A stretch of 64,000 nucleotides of DNA from Actinomadura craniellae (GTDB lineage Bacteria; Actinomycetota; Actinomycetes; Streptosporangiales; Streptosporangiaceae), in NCBI RefSeq assembly GCF_003289645.1, contig NZ_QLYX01000018.1, positions 62,001 to 126,000 of the forward strand, given 5' to 3'. Shown here piece after piece: positions 1-7,689 of the stretch (position 1 is its first letter; the number at the start of each line of letters is the position of its first letter). Both the position numbers and the translations under genes were made by a program. The notes below the pieces were generated by a model, which saw only the letters and a list, made by a program, of their open reading frames with translations, made no database searches and was not told the DNA's origin.

Positions 1-887
1 AGGCCGGCCTGGCCGAGCGCGACCTCCATCCAGGCCAGTTTCTCCTGGGTGAGCTGGAACCCGCCGATGGGGCGGCCGAACTGCTCGCGGGTCTTCGCGT
101 AGTCCACCGCCGCCTCGTAGCAGGCGCGGCCCGCGCCGACCGCGCCCCACAGGATGCCGTAGCGCGCCTCCGACAGGCAGCCGAGCGGGCCCTTCAGCCC
201 GGTCACCCCGGGCAGCACCGCATCCGCCGGCAACCGCACGTCGTCGAACACCAGCTCGGAGGTGACGGACGCGCGCAGCGAAAGCTTCTGGTGGATGTCG
301 GACGTGGTGAAGCCCGGCGTCCCGGCGGGCACCACGAACCCGCGGATGCCCTCGTCGGTGCGCGCCCACACCACGGCGACGTCCGCCACCGACCCGTTGG
401 TGATCCACATCTTGGCGCCGTTGAGGATCCAGTCGGAGCCGTCCCGCCGGGCGTGGGTGCGCATGTCGCCGGGGTCGGAACCGCGGTCGGGTTCGGTCAG
501 GCCGAAACAGCCCAGCGCCTCGCCGGCCGCCATCCGCGGCAGCCACTCGCTCTTCTGCTCCGCCGAGCCGTACTTGTGGATGCCCGTCATGGCCAGCGAG
601 CCCTGCACGGAGACGAAGCTGCGCAACCCCGAGTCGGCGGCTTCCAGCTCCCGGCAGGCCACGCCGTAGGCGACCGCGCTCAGCCCGGCACAGCCGTACC
701 CCTGCAGGTGCATGCCGAGCAGCCCCAGCTTGCCCAGCTCCGGGCCCAGCTCGCGGGCCGGGAAGTGCCCCCGCTCGAACCAGTCGGCGACGTACGGGGC
801 GACCTTCTCCGCGACGAGCGCGCGGACGCTGTCGCGGACCATCCTCTCCTCGTCGGTCAGCTGGTCGTCCACGCGGAGCACGTCCAT
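1..887 (-). CDS. Glutaryl-CoA dehydrogenase-like acyl-CoA dehydrogenase (C-terminus cut by window)
   Basis: FAD-dependent acyl-CoA dehydrogenase. The first 295 residues are visible and the C-terminal helical domain runs off the window. Seen: the flavin/substrate loop CFGLTEPDRGSDPGDM, then GAKMWITNGSVAD, then FSLRASVTSELVF-like strands (here KLSLRASVTSELVF), and AVDYAKTREQFGRPIG before the cut. The LRSFVSVQGSLAM and GCLSEARYGILWG stretches are closer to glutaryl-CoA dehydrogenase than to short- or medium-chain enzymes. The family oxidises and decarboxylates glutaryl-CoA in lysine/tryptophan breakdown. The ATG at 887 is preceded by AGGAGGG at good spacing. The substrate is inferred from motif likeness, since the catalytic Glu region is not fully in view. 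Confidence 0.8.
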   Translation of the reverse strand, partial: MDVLRVDDQLTDEERMVRDSVRALVAEKVAPYVADWFERGHFPARELGPELGKLGLLGMHLQGYGCAGLSAVAYGVACRELEAADSGLRSFVSVQGSLAMTGIHKYGSAEQKSEWLPRMAAGEALGCFGLTEPDRGSDPGDMRTHARRDGSDWILNGAKMWITNGSVADVAVVWARTDEGIRGFVVPAGTPGFTTSDIHQKLSLRASVTSELVFDDVRLPADAVLPGVTGLKGPLGCLSEARYGILWGAVGAGRACYEAAVDYAKTREQFGRPIGGFQLTQEKLAWMEVALGQAG

Positions 888-1000
888 CGGGCCCTCCTGC
901 ACTCGGGGATGGGGGTCAGGGTACGTCGCGGTCCGGGTCAGGGCGCGGTCAGGGTCCGTCCCTGATGTGGGGATGCCTCGGGAAAGGGCAACATCGAGAC

Positions 1001-1333
1001 ATGAACGAGAACAGCAACCTCGAAGGCACGCACAAGGACGGCACCAAGAAGCTCCGCCGCACCACCGAGGGCCGCATGGTCACCGGCGTCTGCTCGGGCA
1101 TCGGCGACTACACCGGGATCGACCCCAACATCCTCCGCATCGGGCTCGCCGCCGTCACCGTCTTCGGTGGCGCCGGCATCGCGCTCTACGCGCTCGCCTG
1201 GCTGCTGATCCCCGCCGAGGGCAGTGACCGGTCGATCGCCCAGGACCTCGTCGACAAGGCCCGGCAGCAGCCCGGCGTCCAGGACGCCATCGACCGCACC
1301 GGTGACGCGCTGAAGAAGGCCTCCACCCGCTAG
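1001..1333 (+). CDS. PspC-domain membrane protein
   Basis: A 110-residue protein with a single PspC domain: KKLRRTTEGRMVTGVCSGIG followed by DYTGIDPNILRIGL and a hydrophobic helix of about 22 residues ending in LAWLLIPAE. PspC domains occur in membrane-stress and phage-shock proteins, and in actinobacteria as small stand-alone membrane proteins. The ATG at 1001 begins a hydrophilic N-terminus (MNENSN). An upstream in-frame ATG at 965 would add 12 unconvincing residues. The stop overlaps by 4 nt the stop of the convergent MFS gene. Function beyond the domain is unknown. Confidence 0.8.
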   Translation: MNENSNLEGTHKDGTKKLRRTTEGRMVTGVCSGIGDYTGIDPNILRIGLAAVTVFGGAGIALYALAWLLIPAEGSDRSIAQDLVDKARQQPGVQDAIDRTGDALKKASTR

Positions 1334-2607
1334 GCCGGAACCCGCTCCTCCACCGGCTCGGTAGTGACCATGGAGGAGATGACGTCGCCGCGGATCTGGG
1401 TCCACGACAGGGTGAGCATCGTCGCCACCGACAGCCCCGCCACCCCCGCCAGCGCCACCACGGCCTCGGGACCCAGGACCTCCGCGGCGAACCCGCCGAG
1501 CAGGATGCCGAGCCCCTGCCCGGCGAGGATGCCCGACTGCGCCAGGCCGAACGCCTGCCCCCGCCCGGACGGGGGCACCGCGGCCACGAAGGCGGCGTTC
1601 GCGGCGAGCTGGTAGGCGCTGCCGACGCCCGACAGCGCCCACAGCGCCACCACCGCCCACAGCGGCGGCTGCAACCCGGAGCCGATCAGCGGGGCGCACG
1701 CCAGCATCGCCATCCACCCCATCGACCGGAGCCGGTTGGACGGCCGGACGAACCGGCTGAACACGAACGCGCCGAGCACCATGCCCGTCGGCATCGCCGA
1801 CATCAGCAGGCCCACGGTGACCGGGCTGTCGTCGAAGGTCGCCGCGTACGGGGCCGCCAGCCCCTCCGGGATCACGTAGAACGAGCACAGCCAGGCGAAG
1901 GCGACCAGCGAGCGCAGCGTCGGGTCGCCGAACACCAGCCGGGCGCCGGCCCGGGTGTTGCGCCACAGCGACACGCGCTCGTCGCCGGACCGGTCGGCTC
2001 CGCCCCGCCGCCGCACCCCGACCAGCAGGATCACCGCGGACACCCCGAAGGTGGCCGCGTCGATCGCCAGCGCGCGCTCCGTGCCGACCGCCATGACCAG
2101 CGCCCCGCCCGCCAGGAAGCCCAGCATCTGGGTGGCCTGGTGGGTGATGTTGTTGATGGCCGAACCCGCCACATATTTGTCGCCGTCGAGTATGTCCGGC
2201 AGCAGCGCGGCGCGGGCCGCGGTGAAGGGGGCGCCGAGCAGGACGGTGAGGAACACCAGCACGCACAGCGTCACCAGGTCGTCCGCGCGCAACGCCATCA
2301 GGGTGACCAGCCCCGTCCGCAGCAGGTCGCACACCACCATGACGGAGCGCCGCGGGAACAGGTCGGCCAGCCCCGCCAGCAGCGGCCCGCCGACGACCGG
2401 AGGGATATAGGTCAGCGCGTATGTTAGGGCCGTGAGCAGCGGCGAATCGGTCATCCGGAAGACCAGGACGGCGAGCGCGACCTGCGCGAGCTGGTCGCCG
2501 GCGTACGACAGGGCCGAGGCCAGCCACAGGGCGCGGAACTCGCCCACGGCGAAGACCTCGCGGTAGGTGGCCCGTTCCTCCAGAGGACGCCGATGTCTGC
2601 CCGGCAC
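1330..2607 (-). CDS. MFS transporter, drug-exporter type
   Basis: A 425-residue major facilitator protein with about 12 hydrophobic segments. The N-terminus reads YREVFAVGEFRALWLASALS, and DLFPRRSVMVVCDLLRTGL is the usual loop 2-3 region of the Bcr/enterobactin-exporter-like MFS_3 group. It sits in the cytoplasmic membrane and probably extrudes a small molecule by proton antiport; the substrate cannot be read from sequence. The start is GTG at 2607 with GGGGGGAA about 9 nt upstream. It is convergent with the PspC gene (4-nt overlap) and is the only gene of its transcription unit that can be seen. Confidence 0.8.
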   Translation of the reverse strand: MPGRHRRPLEERATYREVFAVGEFRALWLASALSYAGDQLAQVALAVLVFRMTDSPLLTALTYALTYIPPVVGGPLLAGLADLFPRRSVMVVCDLLRTGLVTLMALRADDLVTLCVLVFLTVLLGAPFTAARAALLPDILDGDKYVAGSAINNITHQATQMLGFLAGGALVMAVGTERALAIDAATFGVSAVILLVGVRRRGGADRSGDERVSLWRNTRAGARLVFGDPTLRSLVAFAWLCSFYVIPEGLAAPYAATFDDSPVTVGLLMSAMPTGMVLGAFVFSRFVRPSNRLRSMGWMAMLACAPLIGSGLQPPLWAVVALWALSGVGSAYQLAANAAFVAAVPPSGRGQAFGLAQSGILAGQGLGILLGGFAAEVLGPEAVVALAGVAGLSVATMLTLSWTQIRGDVISSMVTTEPVEERVPA

Positions 2608-2662
2608 GGATCAGTTCCCCCCAGGATTCACGCTGAGTGTTACAAGCGTGACCTAGTGTGGA

Positions 2663-3013
2663 CTACCAGCCGAGTTCGTGCAGCCGTTCGTCGTCGATAC
2701 CGAAGTGGTGAGCGATCTCATGGACGACCGTAATGCGCACCTCGTCGACGACCTCGTCGATGGTGTCGCAGATGGCCAGTATTTCCTTACGGTAGATCGA
2801 GATGTGATCGGGCAGAACGCCGCCGTACCAGTCCCCCCGCTCGGTGAGGGGTACACCGTGATAGAGGCCGAGCAGGCCGGGTTCGGGCGACTCGTCCTCA
2901 ACGACGATGACGACGTTGCTCATCTGCCGGGCCAGCTCGGCCGGGATGGTGTCGAGGGCCTCGGACACCAGTTCTTCGAAGGTCTCGCGCGGCAGCTCGA
3001 TCACACCGTCCAT
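2663..3013 (-). CDS. Zincin-like metallopeptidase family protein
   Basis: A 116-residue small zinc metallopeptidase-like protein (family formerly DUF1025, zincin_1). The C-terminal active-site stretch is TVVHEIAHHFGIDDERLHEL, an HExxH-type motif (HEIAH) with a downstream DER/LHELGW. The N-terminus MDGVIELPRETFEELVSEAL and the GLYHGVPLTERG segment are also typical. The peptidase substrate is unknown. The ATG at 3013 is chosen because translation from further upstream would run through the divergent gene. No Shine-Dalgarno is visible, but TATCGA lies 5 nt before the ATG, so the mRNA may be leaderless. Only 22 bp separate this start from the divergent metallophosphoesterase. Confidence 0.82.
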   Translation of the reverse strand: MDGVIELPRETFEELVSEALDTIPAELARQMSNVVIVVEDESPEPGLLGLYHGVPLTERGDWYGGVLPDHISIYRKEILAICDTIDEVVDEVRITVVHEIAHHFGIDDERLHELGW

Positions 3014-3035
3014 TGTGCTCGATAGGAGGAGCTTC

Positions 3036-4577
3036 GTGGTCCTGAGCCGCGCCCGGGAACGGGCGATCCGGCTGTCCCAGCGTCGCTGGACCCGGGTGTC
3101 CGGCGTCATCGCCGTCGGGCTCGTCGGCGGCACGATCGGCATGCTGCTCGGCGGGCGGGTCGAGACGCCCGTCGGGCCCGCCGACGTGTCGATGTCCGTG
3201 CGCCCGTCCTGGAACGGCGGCACCACCCTCGAACTGCCACCGCTCGGCTCGCTGCGCCTCGACAGCCACTGGGGGCCCGTCCGGGTGCAGGCGCAGGTCG
3301 CCGAGGTGCACCCCGAACCGGCCCGCAAGCTGATCGAGGACCCCTCCGGCCTGGACCGGCTCAGCGAGACCGTCGGCGGCCAGGTCCGGCACGGGCTGAT
3401 CCAGCTCGCGCTGCGGTCAATGGCCTTCGCGCTGGTGTTCGGCTTCCTCGCCGGGCTCCTCGTCTTCCGGTCCTGGCGGCGGGCGCTCCAGGCGACCGGC
3501 ACCGCCGGGGCCGGGATGACCGTCGTCGGGCTGCTCGCCTACTTCACCTTCAACCCCCAGTCCATCTCCGAGCCCCGGTACACCGGGCTGCTCGCCAACG
3601 CGCCCCAGGTGGTCGGGGACGCGCAGAGCATCGTGAAACGGTTCGACCAGTACCGGGCGCAGCTCGCCAAGCTCGTCGGGAACGTGTCGCAGCTGTACAC
3701 CGCCACGTCCACGCTGCCGGTGTACGAGCCCGACCCGACGACCGTGCGGGTGCTGCACATCTCCGACGTCCACCTCAACCCGGTGGCGTGGAGCGTGGTC
3801 CGGTCGGTCACCCAGCAGTTCCGCATCAACGTGATCGTCGACAGCGGTGACCTCACCGACCACGGCAGCAAACCCGAGGACAAGTTCATCGACGAGATCG
3901 AGACGCTGAAGGTCCCCTACGTCTTCGTCCGCGGCAACCACGACTCCCAGGACACCCAGGAGGCGGTGGACCGGCAGAAGAACGGCATCGTGCTGGACGA
4001 CGGCAAGGTCGTCCAGGTGGCCGGGCTGAACTTCTACGGGGTCGGCGACCCCCGCTTCACCCCCGACAAGACCACCCGCGACGACAACGTCGGCGCCGTC
4101 CAGATGCACGCCGAGGGCGCCCGCCAGGCCGCCGTGCTGCGCGCCACCGGCGTGGTCCCCGACATCGCCGTCATCCACGACCCCGACCAGGGCGCCGCGT
4201 TCGCCGGCACCACCCCGCTGGTGCTGTCCGGCCACTCCCACCGGCGGGCCACCCGGATGCTGCCCGCCGGGACGCGACTGTTCATCCAGGGCTCCACCGG
4301 GGGCGCCGGGCTGCGCGGGCTGGAGGGCGAGGAGCCGACGCCCATCGAGATGTCCGTCCTCTACTTCAACCGCGACACCCGGCGGCTGCAGGGCTGGGAC
4401 GACTTCCGGCTGGGCGGGCTCGGGCTCACCTCGGCCCAGATCGAACGGCACCTCGAACCCGACCCCGACCGCACCCTGGGCGGCCCCGTGCCGCCCACCG
4501 CGACGCCGTCCGGCACGCCCGCACCGGGGTTCTCGCCTTCGGCCACCCCCACGGCGACACCGCCCCGGCGGGACTGA
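3036..4577 (+). CDS. Membrane-anchored calcineurin-like metallophosphoesterase
   Basis: A 513-residue protein. One N-terminal membrane segment (VIAVGLVGGTIGMLLGG), an extracytoplasmic stretch of about 90 residues, then two more membrane segments (about residues 125-170). A metallophosphoesterase domain follows from about residue 235: VLHISDVHLNP, SGDLTDHG, VRGNHDSQ, VIHDPDQ and LSGHSHR supply the metal-binding Asp, Asn and His residues. The C-terminal tail is Pro/Thr/Ser-rich. It probably hydrolyses a phosphate ester at the membrane; the substrate is unknown. The GTG at 3036 is used because AGGAGGA sits 5 nt before it. Its ribosome-binding site lies inside the 22-bp gap to the divergent zincin gene. 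Confidence 0.82.
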   Translation: MVLSRARERAIRLSQRRWTRVSGVIAVGLVGGTIGMLLGGRVETPVGPADVSMSVRPSWNGGTTLELPPLGSLRLDSHWGPVRVQAQVAEVHPEPARKLIEDPSGLDRLSETVGGQVRHGLIQLALRSMAFALVFGFLAGLLVFRSWRRALQATGTAGAGMTVVGLLAYFTFNPQSISEPRYTGLLANAPQVVGDAQSIVKRFDQYRAQLAKLVGNVSQLYTATSTLPVYEPDPTTVRVLHISDVHLNPVAWSVVRSVTQQFRINVIVDSGDLTDHGSKPEDKFIDEIETLKVPYVFVRGNHDSQDTQEAVDRQKNGIVLDDGKVVQVAGLNFYGVGDPRFTPDKTTRDDNVGAVQMHAEGARQAAVLRATGVVPDIAVIHDPDQGAAFAGTTPLVLSGHSHRRATRMLPAGTRLFIQGSTGGAGLRGLEGEEPTPIEMSVLYFNRDTRRLQGWDDFRLGGLGLTSAQIERHLEPDPDRTLGGPVPPTATPSGTPAPGFSPSATPTATPPRRD

Positions 4578-4638
4578 GACAATCGTTTATGCCAACGGGT
4601 CGGTCTTCCCCTATGCTGACGGGGTCGCCGGCCGACCC

Positions 4639-4711
4639 GCCCCCATCGTCTAGTGGCCTAGGACGTCGCCCTTTCAAGGCGGTAACACGGGTTCGAATCC
4701 CGTTGGGGGCA
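4639..4711 (+). tRNA. tRNA-Glu (anticodon TTC)
   Basis: A cloverleaf can be drawn by eye. The acceptor stem GCCCCCA (4639-4645) pairs with TGGGGGC (4704-4710), with discriminator A at 4711. The anticodon loop CTTTCAA has TTC at 4673-4675, and the T-loop GTTCGAATC is canonical. The 3' CCA is not encoded. It stands alone in a gap between two protein genes on the same strand. Confidence 0.96.
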
Positions 4712-4851
4712 CATCACTATGTATACCGACAAGGACTGACTTGTTGGCTTCGTCCGGTTCCTAGAGGCCGGAATCTCGGCGGGCACCTTACGCGGTAGGG
4801 CATGGCGCGCGAGCCGGAGCCCTCCCCGTTCGAAGGTCATGGCGTCGCGCG

Positions 4852-4885
4852 GGTTGACCCTGACGCAGGGTCAACCTCCCAGCAT
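4852..4885 (+). promoter_or_regulatory. MerR-type operator/promoter of the ABC exporter operon
   Basis: A perfect inverted repeat with 11-bp arms GGTTGACCCTG (4852-4862) and CAGGGTCAACC (4866-4876) around ACG. Its left arm contains a -35 box TTGACC (4854-4859). A -10-like CAGCAT lies about 20 bp downstream (4880-4885), so the dyad fills the over-long spacer, which is the hallmark of MerR-family promoters. The expected transcription start is at or next to the ATG at 4892, so the message is probably leaderless. The cognate regulator is probably the MerR gene at 6640, two genes downstream. Confidence 0.8.
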
Positions 4886-4891
4886 GGTGGC

Positions 4892-5836
4892 ATGACTACG
4901 AGAACCAGTGCGATCGAGGTCGTCGGGCTGCGCAAGTCCTACGGCGATCACGAGGTGATCGCCGGAGTGGACCTGACCGTTTCCGAAGGCGCCGTCTACG
5001 CCCTGCTCGGGCCCAACGGGGCCGGTAAGACCACCATGGCCCGGATCCTGTCCACGTTGCTGCCCGCGGACGCCGGTGCGGCCCGGGTCGCCGGGTACGA
5101 CGTGCGCCGCGAGGCCGACCGGGTGCGCGCGTCGATCGGGGTGACCGGACAGTTCTCCGCCGTGGACGATTTGCTGACCGGGCGGGAGAACCTGCGGCTG
5201 ATGGCCGACCTCGGCCACCTCGACCGGCGCCGCGCGAAGAGCGCGGTCGAGGGACTGCTGGAGCGGTTCGACCTGGTCGACGCCGCCGACCGGCGCGCGG
5301 CGACATACTCCGGCGGCATGAAACGGCGGCTGGACCTGGCGATGACCCTGGTGGCCGGGCCGCGGCTGATCTTCCTCGACGAGCCGACCACCGGCCTGGA
5401 CCCGCGCAGCCGCCGTGGCCTGTGGGGGATCGTGCGGGAGCTGGTGGCCGATGGGGTCACCGTCTTCCTCACCACCCAGTACCTCGAGGAGGCCGACCGG
5501 CTCGCCGACCGGATCGGCGTGCTCGACGAGGGCCGGCTGGTCGCCGAGGGCACCGCGGCCGAGCTGAAGCGGCGGGTCCCCGGCGGTCACATCGAGCTCC
5601 AGGTCGCCGACGGCGAACGGGTGGCCGAGCTCGCGCACCGGTTGCCCGGCGCGGTCCCGAACGCCGAGGCGCTCACCGTGACCCTGCCGCACGACGGCAG
5701 CCTCACCGCGCTGCGGCGGCTGCTGGACGGGATCGACGACGGCGCGGTCACCGGCCTCACCATGCACACCCCGAACCTGGACGACGTGTTCCTGGCCCTC
5801 ACCGGCCGCCCCACCACCGAGGAGGTGTCCGCATGA
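4892..5836 (+). CDS. ABC transporter ATP-binding protein, DrrA-like
   Basis: A 314-residue nucleotide-binding subunit of an ABC-2 drug exporter. Walker A GPNGAGKTTMARIL, Q-loop region GVTGQFSAVDD, signature YSGGMKRRLDL, Walker B LIFLDEPTTGLDP, and the switch His replaced by Gln in FLTTQYLEEAD, as is normal in the daunorubicin-resistance DrrA group. The start ATG at 4892 follows the MerR operator almost directly. An upstream in-frame ATG at 4802 would place the operator inside the gene and is rejected. ATGA overlap with the permease implies translational coupling. Confidence 0.88.
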   Translation: MTTRTSAIEVVGLRKSYGDHEVIAGVDLTVSEGAVYALLGPNGAGKTTMARILSTLLPADAGAARVAGYDVRREADRVRASIGVTGQFSAVDDLLTGRENLRLMADLGHLDRRRAKSAVEGLLERFDLVDAADRRAATYSGGMKRRLDLAMTLVAGPRLIFLDEPTTGLDPRSRRGLWGIVRELVADGVTVFLTTQYLEEADRLADRIGVLDEGRLVAEGTAAELKRRVPGGHIELQVADGERVAELAHRLPGAVPNAEALTVTLPHDGSLTALRRLLDGIDDGAVTGLTMHTPNLDDVFLALTGRPTTEEVSA

Positions 5837-6627
5837 GCACCGCGACGTACGCCGTCCGCGACTCGGCGACCATGCTGCGTCGCAACCTGAAGCACATGGT
5901 CCGGTACCCGTCCATGACGCTGATGCTGATCGGCCAGCCGCTGCTGTTCCTGCTGCTGTTCGTCTACGTCTTCGGCGGCACCATGGGCGCCGGCCTGCCG
6001 GGAGCCCCGCGGGGCGACCGCGGCGACTACCTGACGTTCATCACTCCCGGAATCCTGCTGATGACGGTGGCGAGCGTGTCCATCAGCACCGCGATCTCGG
6101 TCGCCACCGACATGGCCACCGGGATCATCGACCGGTTCCGGACCATGGCCATCGCCAAGGCCTCGGTGCTCACCGGCCACGTGCTCGGCGCGATGATGCA
6201 GACCGCGCTCGCGCTCGCGGTGGTCTTCGGGGTGGCGCTCCTGCTCGGTCTGGAGACCGCCGCCTCGGCGCCGCGGTACCTCGGCCTGGTCGGTCTGCTC
6301 GCGCTGCTCTCCCTGGCGATGACCTGGTTCGCCGTGGCGCTGGGGCTGGCCAGCCCGAACCCGGAGACCGCGAGCAACTGGCCGATGATCTTCGTGCTGC
6401 TGCCGTTCGTGGGCAGCGGGTTCGTTCCGGTCGAGTCGATGCCGGCCGGGTTGCGGTGGTTCGCCGAGCACCAGCCGTTCACGCCGATCATGGACGCCGC
6501 CCGCGGCCTGCTGGCCGGATCGCCGGATGCCCCGGACGTGGTCTGGGCCGTCGGCTGGTGCGTGGTGATCGGATCGGTCGGCTACCTCTGGTCACGGCGC
6601 CTCTACCGGACGCGCGCCGCGAACTAG
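5833..6627 (+). CDS. ABC-2 type permease, DrrB-like
   Basis: A 264-residue membrane subunit with six predicted helices. The N-terminus MLRRNLKHMVRYPSMTLMLI before the first helix (GQPLLFLLLFVYVFGG) and the FVPVESMPAGLRWFAEHQPF segment are typical of DrrB-type permeases. It partners the ATPase upstream to extrude a hydrophobic compound. The ATG at 5833 overlaps the ATPase stop (ATGA) and GGAGGTG lies 6 nt upstream. The next gene is the MerR regulator, 12 nt downstream, so all three form one operon. Confidence 0.88.
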   Translation: MSTATYAVRDSATMLRRNLKHMVRYPSMTLMLIGQPLLFLLLFVYVFGGTMGAGLPGAPRGDRGDYLTFITPGILLMTVASVSISTAISVATDMATGIIDRFRTMAIAKASVLTGHVLGAMMQTALALAVVFGVALLLGLETAASAPRYLGLVGLLALLSLAMTWFAVALGLASPNPETASNWPMIFVLLPFVGSGFVPVESMPAGLRWFAEHQPFTPIMDAARGLLAGSPDAPDVVWAVGWCVVIGSVGYLWSRRLYRTRAAN

Positions 6628-6639
6628 GAGACTGGGCTG

Positions 6640-7422
6640 ATGCTGACCATCGGCGAGCTGGCGTCGTACGCCGGAGTGACGGTGCGCGCGGTGCGGCACT
6701 ACCACGCCAAGGGGCTGCTACCGGAGCCGGAGCGGGACCCCTCCGGCTACCGCAGGTACGACGCCGGCGCCGTGATCGAGCTGATCAAGATCCGGACCCT
6801 CGCCGAGGCCGGGGTACCGCTGGCGCGGGTACGGGAACTGCTCCGGGCGGACGACGAGGAGTTCACCGCGGCGGTCACGGACATCGACAGGCGGCTGCAG
6901 GCGGAGATCCGGCAGCGCCAGCGGCACCGGGAGCGGATCGCCCGACTCGCCGCCGGGGACAGCCTGGCGCTGCCGCCCGAGGTGGTCGAGTTCCTCGACC
7001 GGATGCGGACGCTCCGGGTCGACCCGCGGATCATCAAGATCGAGCGCGACGGCTGGGTCCTGCTGGCCGCGCACTCACCCGAGCGGGTCCCGGAGTGGAT
7101 GGCGTACAAGCGGCGGCAACTCGACGACCCGGAGCTCATCGACTTCTACCGCACCCTGAGCCAGGCGCTCGACTGGACCGCCGACGACCCGCGGCTGACC
7201 GGGCTCGCCGACAGGCTGGCCGACTACATCACCCGGCTGGCCGGCGAGGGATACGGGGAGCACGTCGCCGGCGAACCCGACGTCGAGCCGTCCCTCGTCG
7301 AACTGCTGGACACGCTGGTGTTCGACACCGTGCCGCTGGCCCGCAGGCTGGTCGAGTTGCTGGAGAAGCGGGGCTGGACCGGCTGGACCAAGCTCGAGCG
7401 CGCAGACCCGGCACGGGGGTGA
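6640..7422 (+). CDS. MerR family transcriptional regulator
   Basis: A 260-residue regulator with an N-terminal MerR winged helix: MLTIGELASYAGVTVRAVRH, then YHAKGLLPEPERDPSGYRRY and AEAGVPLARVRELL. The coiled dimer helix spans about residues 80-110. The remaining 150 residues are a ligand-binding-like C-terminal domain without the Cys set of metal sensors, so a small-molecule sensor is likely. AGGAG sits 9 nt before the ATG. It is the last gene of the ABC exporter operon and probably acts on the dyad at 4852-4876, which would make it autoregulatory. Confidence 0.88.
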   Translation: MLTIGELASYAGVTVRAVRHYHAKGLLPEPERDPSGYRRYDAGAVIELIKIRTLAEAGVPLARVRELLRADDEEFTAAVTDIDRRLQAEIRQRQRHRERIARLAAGDSLALPPEVVEFLDRMRTLRVDPRIIKIERDGWVLLAAHSPERVPEWMAYKRRQLDDPELIDFYRTLSQALDWTADDPRLTGLADRLADYITRLAGEGYGEHVAGEPDVEPSLVELLDTLVFDTVPLARRLVELLEKRGWTGWTKLERADPARG

Positions 7423-7689
7423 GGCCGCACGCGGCAGGAGGACACCGCGGTGCGGGGCATGGGCCAGTGATCCGTGACACCCCACTCATGAACCCCGGGG
7501 ACGGCCGTCCCGAGCACTTCCTGGCCAAGCCCACACCCGGTCGAGTGACCTGCCTCATGGTTACCAAAGGAGAGGTTCGCGGACGCCCTTCCTACCCGGT
7601 ACGGCTTTCCCCGCTTCTGCCTATGACCGACAAATCATCGCTAGGATCGCACCTGGGCGGGTAAATGATCGGGTTCGGGGAGTTCAGTG
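7423..7689. other. Intergenic gap before the kinase gene
   Basis: No convincing gene is present. A short run of open reading continues from neighbouring frames but has no codon structure. The last 60 bp become AT-richer (AAATCATCGCTAGGAT at about 7632-7647), consistent with a promoter for the kinase gene, but no clear -35 box is seen. GGGGAG at 7677-7682 is the ribosome-binding site for the next gene. Confidence 0.5.

Noticed and set aside
938-2527. A 529-codon open frame opposite the MFS frame, and many similar long antisense frames
   Set aside because: Very high third-position GC opens antisense frames. Their products are Arg/Pro/Gly/Ala-rich without domains, and the opposite frame encodes a clear family.
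3417-4451. A 344-codon frame opposite the metallophosphoesterase
   Set aside because: Low-complexity composition. The + strand frame has all catalytic motifs.
4802-4891. Longer N-terminus for the ABC ATPase from ATG 4802
   Set aside because: It would place the MerR operator and promoter inside the gene and add residues not found in DrrA proteins.
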